A DNA stretch of 64,000 bases from Ulota crispa (lineage: Eukaryota > Streptophyta > Bryopsida > Orthotrichales > Orthotrichaceae). Positions 58,801-64,000 of the stretch are shown here, in pieces. The stretch covers positions 3,350,501-3,414,500 of the forward strand of contig OY987251.1 in the NCBI GenBank assembly GCA_963920765.1, written 5' to 3'. The notes under the pieces were generated by a model, which saw only the letters and a program-made list of their open reading frames with translations, was not told where the DNA came from and searched no databases. Within the stretch, counting starts at the first letter, position 1. Each line of letters starts with the position of its first letter. Both the position numbers and the translations under genes were made by a program.

Positions 58801-61800
58801 AATGGTTAACGACCTCTTTGACACTCAATGCAGCTCCACCTCGAGAGTCACCATCAAGCTTTGTCAGAATGGCACCAGTTATGCCTACTTCCAGATTGAA
58901 TGATGCGACGAGACCTGACATAGAAAAAAAACCGAGACAGTACAATTATGCATAAGAACATGTATTAAACAGATTTTTCTTTGTAAACTAAGAAATAGCA
59001 CAAAGTCAAGCCCCACGTGCATAAAATGCCAAGAGTGGCCACTTCGATATTTATAGGAGTTGAAGCAAATAACAAAAGAAGCTTCAGGGAATGCCATAAA
59101 GAGAAACAATAGAAAGAAGAGTGTACCCTACATTTTTTAGCAACAGAAATATATTATGAAAGTTACTGTAATCAACTATTACTTTCTAAGGTGGACTTTT
59201 CAATTTTTAGCATTAGTAAATACAATTGAAGTCCTATGAGATCACACGGAGACACAGACAACAAGAATACGGCCAACAGACAACGCATTGTAGATAGGCT
59301 ATAAATGTAGAAGATGACTAGATATGTGACATGACTAGATTTGGGTATGATAACTGAACCACTCCATAGAAAAGGATAGTGCTGTTTGTGTGTAAGATCA
59401 TTTACGAACGCCAAAAATATTATCTAAAAGAAGCACAGCATCCCACAACTATATATGCTTGATAGAAGTGTGAACTGTACCTGCAGCTTCCTGGCCAGTC
59501 ATGGCATCCACTACTAGTAGAACTTCTGAAGGATTCACCACTTGCTTAATCTGCTTAAGCTCATCCATCATACCACGATCTACCTGCCCTCAAACAGCAG
59601 CTGTTCAATAAGCCTCGATTTCTAGCAAGCATGCAAAACTTGTGTGTTCATCAAGTTTTTGGGAATCCCGCAGCCACGCTAGTTTGTACATTCCGAATTC
59701 AAGTGTGTGGCATAAGAAAGGCTAGATAAATCACAGAAACAGTGTGAATTTTGTTCAAATCCGGTGTCACGACAGAAGTTTCATACCTGAAGGCGTCCAG
59801 CTGTATCAACGATTACAACGTCTACTCCTTTTTTCTTGGCCTCAGCAAGACCGCGCTTCGCAATCTCTGCCGGCCGTAATTGATTACCAGCTTCAAACAC
59901 AGGGACCTCCACCTACAAAGACAAACATAATAATTGAGATACAATGGCATAATTGACTAGGATGATGCTCAACAGACAACATCATTGAACCACACAAAAC
60001 GAGCGACCCACCTGCTTCCCTAGAGTAACCAGCTGATCAATAGCTGCTGGCCTATACACATCTGTCGCCACCATCATGCAGCTTTTCCCCTACACACCCA
60101 AAGGGTATTGCGAAGTTTGTAAGATCAGAAACGATAAGAGCAGTGATTCAATCAAAGAGACTCAATAGTTGGACTCGTGCCAAAAATATACCACCCATGA
60201 TCCTTGTGCTTACAACAATCATACGGACATTTGCAGGAAACTGTTAAAGCTCGGAAGAGTTGTCCACTTCAATTTAATGCTAATCACAGATTATGAAAAA
60301 CTAAATCCTCATTTATTTCTATCTACCGGCAAAAATACCTTCTTCTTGCAGAAAAGTGCAAGCTTTCCACAGGCAGTTGTCTTCCCCACACCTTGTAGCC
60401 CTGCCATAAGTATGACGGTAGGACCAGACTTGGCAAAATCAATGCCAATCATTTCTCCACCCATGAGAGAAACCAACTCATCATTGACCACCTGCAGTGC
60501 CATCCACCTTTTCAATACCCTTGATTGGTAAACAGAATTCCACTCTCAATGGGAGCAACAGTAACAAGCAGCATCTAGACGAACACTAAGCACACAAATG
60601 CGAAAGAGAAAAGTAGGCTAATCAAACGCAACGAATTAAAAACACTGGTTAATCTGATGAGAATGAGAATTGTAACACACATACCTTCACCAGCTGTTGA
60701 TCTGGTTTTACACCTCGAACGACTCCCATGCCAATGGCCTTATCTCCTACGGATTTCACAAATCTTCGAACAACTGGCAAACTTACCTGCACAGATGCGG
60801 GGAGCACTCTCAACATGGAAAGCATTTCAAACGCTCACAAAACTTGCAAACATCAACTTCGGAGGGATAAGAGCTGCAAGAGCAGTACTACGTTTTGTCT
60901 GACAAAATCGTGCAGCAGTTCAGAAAAATCTTTGCAGGTGAAGAGGGATACGTACATCAGCCTCAAGCAGAGCTCTTCGTATGTCTTTGATGGGCTCCTT
61001 GACGTTGTCCTTAGTCAAAACATCTGCAATCAATTGAAAGTTATATAACTGCCTGTTATTCCAATAATACTCATGCAAACCAGCTCGTACTTCTGTACCC
61101 CACTGCTTGCTACGTATAAAGTCTTACAGCAAGGCTTATAAGAGTGCAAAGATTCATCCGCGTGATCCTGTTTTTGGCTTCTGATATAGTCTTGAGTTAT
61201 TATAAGAAACACAATCATTATAAGGGCAATTGCATTTACCTTCTTTTCGAAGTTTCGTCCATGCTGCTTCCAGGCTATCAGTGAGCTGATCGAACACTGC
61301 GGCTCGAACAACCAGACCCCTGCCGTTCCCTCTCCGTGCCTCATACAATGCTCCTGTGTTGGTGGCGAGAGATAGCTCTTCATGTCTCTAGATTAACAAC
61401 AGGCACTGTGAGAACATTTGTGTTGTCAAAACTCACAGAGTTTGATGGTTTTCAATATCATTGAAGAGTCCTTAGAAAGGGAGCATGCATGTTGGTAGTC
61501 TTCCAGGATTCGGACAGGTCAAGATTAGTGCAGAGGACCTGCTATGGAAACCTAGGGTTCTATAATATATCCAAGCCAATAAAGTGGATAAAATTGCATA
61601 AGGAACCCCAGTGTATGCACAAAAACCCAAAGCTTAACAAGTAGGGAAACTATTTCGTAAAATTTTCTGTTATTCCTTGACTGCTCCATCCAGCATAATC
61701 GCAAAGCTTACTCACTCCACACTGTCTACAATTTAGGGTTTACGATTTATAAGGGTTTATAAATCCAGGATTATGACCTGCATCCGTGAGGTCTTCAAAC

Positions 61801-62617
61801 ATCAAGCCTGGAGGAAAACATATTTTTAATAAAACAAGGTTTCTCCTCCCGTCATTCAAGGCCGGAGATTTTGAATTTCAAGGTATTTTGTAACTGAAGA
61901 AAATCAAAACGGGAAAAATCCAAAGAAAACAGGATCTCAGAATAGGTCGAGGAGCCATTTGCTGTTCTGAATTCAGATCAGGAATAACGCGAAGCCTTCT
62001 CATATTAAATAATCCTACTGTACGTTTTTCTCAATCAATCCAGCCGCCAATAATTGAACTATACTCAAAAGAGAATTTTGAAAAAATGGACGCTACGCAG
62101 CAGAGTCAAAATTCTAGCTGCATCTCAAGTCGAGTTGCCCTAAGACACTACAAAACAATCCATGCCAAAATAAAAACCGAATCATTCAAATGATTAAACA
62201 TATACAAATGGTCGCCTCGATTCCGATAAGATAAGGTCGCCCTCAGTAATGTACCATCTCTGTCTGAATTCCAGAAAAAACCACACAAGCACCGAAGATA
62301 ACCACCAGTGACACTCTAAACTAATTGCACGACGAGTAAAAATTGCGATACGGTGTCACAATTAGGTGCAGTTAAGGGTAAACCCTAAAGAAACCAGACG
62401 CTATTTTTCAAAAATGGCTCACCGTGAAGAATTCGTTACGAAAGAGACCCATCCCGAAGAGCGAGGAGCGCAACGAAGCTGGTCCCGGCAGGCTGAGAGC
62501 GCGGCATCGCACGCCACAGGGTCTGAGAATCACGCCACGGCGGGTTCCAGGAGCAGCAGCGGTGGAGAGGGAGAGGGAGGCCGTGGCAGTGGCGCCTTGG
62601 AGCACTGGTGCCGCCAT
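55833..62617 (-). CDS. cpSRP54: Chloroplast signal recognition particle 54 kDa GTPase, 15 exons
   Basis: Exons: 62617-62423, 61387-61240, 61023-60956, 60786-60685, 60491-60339, 60089-60012, 59912-59787, 59583-59481, 58914-58814, 58681-58544, 57856-57713, 57301-57226, 57032-56947, 56770-56645, 55955-55833. All phases close, giving 588 residues. Residues 1 to about 75 are an Ala/Ser/Arg-rich transit peptide ([20 protein letters not shown]). Next comes the N domain ([18 protein letters not shown]), then the G domain with P-loop [20 protein letters not shown], and [13 protein letters not shown], then the Met-rich M domain ([40 protein letters not shown]). The tail holds AKRKKSRGF, in the place of the Arg/Lys motif through which cpSRP43 binds in angiosperms. 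The protein delivers light-harvesting proteins with cpSRP43 and acts with cpFtsY and thylakoid ribosomes. The donor of exon 9 is the unusual GAG|GTCGTT. Confidence 0.96.
61388..62422 (-). other. Intron 1 of cpSRP54, about 1 kb
   Basis: The longest intron of the gene. It contains TTTAGGGTTT- and AAACCCTAAA-type motifs (near 61735 and 62378) but no transposon ends that I can pair. First introns of plant genes are often regulatory; no specific site can be assigned. Confidence 0.45.
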
Positions 62618-62844
62618 GGCCACGGCTGTGGAATGCGGGCTGGGAAGCGAGGGTTTACGACATTGATGCACTCTTACGATGGAGCTCTCCGGCGAGCGGG
62701 CTGTGGCGAAGGAGAGACGCGGTGTGAAGCGCAGCTTGCAGAAGAGCGCGCAATTGTCGCGGCGGGCGTGAAGTGGTGAAGTGTGGATTGTCGAAGGCTG
62801 CCTTGATGGCCGAGTTTGTGGATTGGGTGCCTTGCTGACTGGGA

Positions 62845-63060
62845 CCCCCTCTCCCTTCCTAAACCCCCCCCCCTCTCCCTTCCTAATCCCCCCCCCTCTC
62901 CCTTCCTAATCCCCCCCCCTCTCCCTTCCTAATCCCCCCCCTCTCCCTTCCTAATCCCCCCCCTCTCCCTTCCTAATCCCCCCCTCTCCCTTCCTAACCC
63001 CCCCTTCTTCCTTCCTAATCCCCCCCCTCTCCCTTTCTAATCCCCCCATCTCCCTTCCTA
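62845..63060. repeat. C-rich minisatellite, about 10 copies, upstream of cpSRP54
   Basis: Ten units of CCCCCCC(C/CC)TCTCCCTTCCTAAT, 20-23 bp each. They vary mainly in C-run length, with single changes in the last units. The array lies 228-443 bp upstream of the ATG and its G-rich strand is the gene's sense strand. The final unit abuts the left end of the MITE at 63060. Confidence 0.9.
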
Positions 63061-63385
63061 AGGTAGGAGGCTCATGAATGGACCATCTAAGGGCTAAAAC
63101 TGAATTTTGGGAGGTGGAACTTCTTCAACTATTTTTCAGTAAATTTTCCTTGAAAGATAAGAAGAATTGACATTTAACCTAAGTTGTTTCATTTTTTTAG
63201 AGCTTTGTGGAATTAGTTATAAAATTTTGAAGTGAAAAGGCCATAGGGCTCTAAAACGGTTCACCTCCTTAAGTGTACTCTACTTGTACATTTCTGAAAC
63301 CTTTGAAAAACAGCATGTACCCAATAAATACATTTGAGAAGGTGGACAATTTTAGAGCTTGAGCGGAATATGAGCCTCCTACCTT
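63060..63385. mobile_element. MITE family A, copy 2
   Basis: A 326 bp element with AAGGTAGGAGGCTCAT at left and ATGAGCCTCCTACCTT-type end at right, and TA flanks. It is the best-preserved copy by its ends; internal similarity to 2049-2360 is continuous. Confidence 0.75.
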
Positions 63386-63403
63386 AGCAGGGTTTTTTTT
63401 TTT

Positions 63404-63715
63404 GGGAAAATTTCATGAATACCCATGAAGTTTGCAATAATTTTGTAAACCCGTACTTTTTCAAAAATTTCACAAATACCCTCGGACCAAAATTTTTAGG
63501 TTTTTTTTTGTTGAGCATGCCACTTCCCTTCTTCCTTCGTGCACACGCATAACAAATAGAAGTAGTGTGTGCACAAAGAAAGTAGGGAAATGGTATGCAC
63601 AACAACAAAAAAAACGCTTGCAACTTTTGGTCCAAGGGTATTTGTGAAATTTCTAGAAAAGCAGAGGTATCTATGAAATTATTGCAAGTTTCAAGGGTAT
63701 CCATGAAATTTTCCC
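63404..63715. mobile_element. Foldback MITE family G, copy 2
   Basis: About 312 bp: GGGAAAATTTCATGAATACCC at left and GGGTATCCATGAAATTTTCCCC at right, with the same interior order as 2787-3098. It lies 18 bp after the family A element. Confidence 0.7.
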
Positions 63716-64000
63716 CTTTTTTTGGGTTTTTTGACCAATGGCTACGTGGCACTTTTTGAAAATGGTTTATAGCTTGGGGGCTCCATCCCTATTTTGGTTG
63801 GAATTGAAGGTGGTCCCTATGCATGGGTTTTTGCAGCAGCATGGGATTTTTTTTGTAGGCAAAAAATATTCATTGGTCTTTTTTTGAAAATATCCAAATA
63901 ACCATTGGCATTACTTAATTATTGCATGGAATTGGAGTAGGCAACACCTTAAATAATTTTAAAATGATGGCATCAAATTTCAATTTGATGTAATAATTTT
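63716..64000. other. Right edge, no gene seen
   Basis: T-rich DNA without a supported ORF, and nothing repeated elsewhere in the window that I could identify. Confidence 0.4.

Overview
The window looks like nuclear DNA from a plant-lineage (streptophyte) genome. Genes are interrupted by short GT-AG introns. Two genes encode chloroplast-targeted proteins, and a third encodes an SR-like RNA-binding protein of plant type. Moderately GC-rich exons sit in AT-rich intergenic DNA full of short non-autonomous transposons. I cannot fix the species. The low gene density and short introns would fit a non-seed land plant or a streptophyte alga, but that is inference.

Layout. (1) 0.8-1.8 kb, minus: a small two-exon gene for a 164-residue protein with an acidic tail; its stop codon lies in the end of a MITE. 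(2) 12.6-17.6 kb, minus: a four-exon gene for a 1,268-residue nuclear protein with a filamin-type repeat, a CCCH zinc finger, an RRM and a long RS-rich tail. (3) 24.3-29.7 kb, minus: an approximately 11-12 exon gene for a conserved plant protein of uncertain identity, possibly DUF3685-like. (4) 41.9-43.9 kb, plus: an intronless DPE1 gene (plastidial 4-alpha-glucanotransferase). (5) 54.0-54.5 kb, plus: an unrecognised small ORF. (6) 55.8-62.6 kb, minus: a 15-exon chloroplast SRP54 gene whose exon phases I could join end to end. A decayed coding fragment lies at 34.7-35.2 kb and two weak small exon candidates at 33.2-33.8 kb.

Between the genes, most recognisable sequence is short repeats, which fall into three groups by their ends. 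One group ends in AAGGTAG next to TA (families A, B, J, P). A second ends in CCCCTAAAGG next to TTAA, a piggyBac-like target (families C, D, E, the 36.4-37.2 kb palindrome, and a pair at 39.4 and 45.8 kb). The third is long foldbacks with 8-9 bp target duplications, MULE- or hAT-like (families G, H, I). Several are nested, so relative ages can be read directly. Several lie within 500 bp of a start codon, inside an intron, or across the end of a coding region.

The genes do not form a pathway. cpSRP54 works in thylakoid protein targeting and DPE1 in plastid starch breakdown. The RS protein probably works in nuclear RNA processing. I saw no prokaryotic operons, CRISPR arrays, rRNA genes or convincing tRNA genes.
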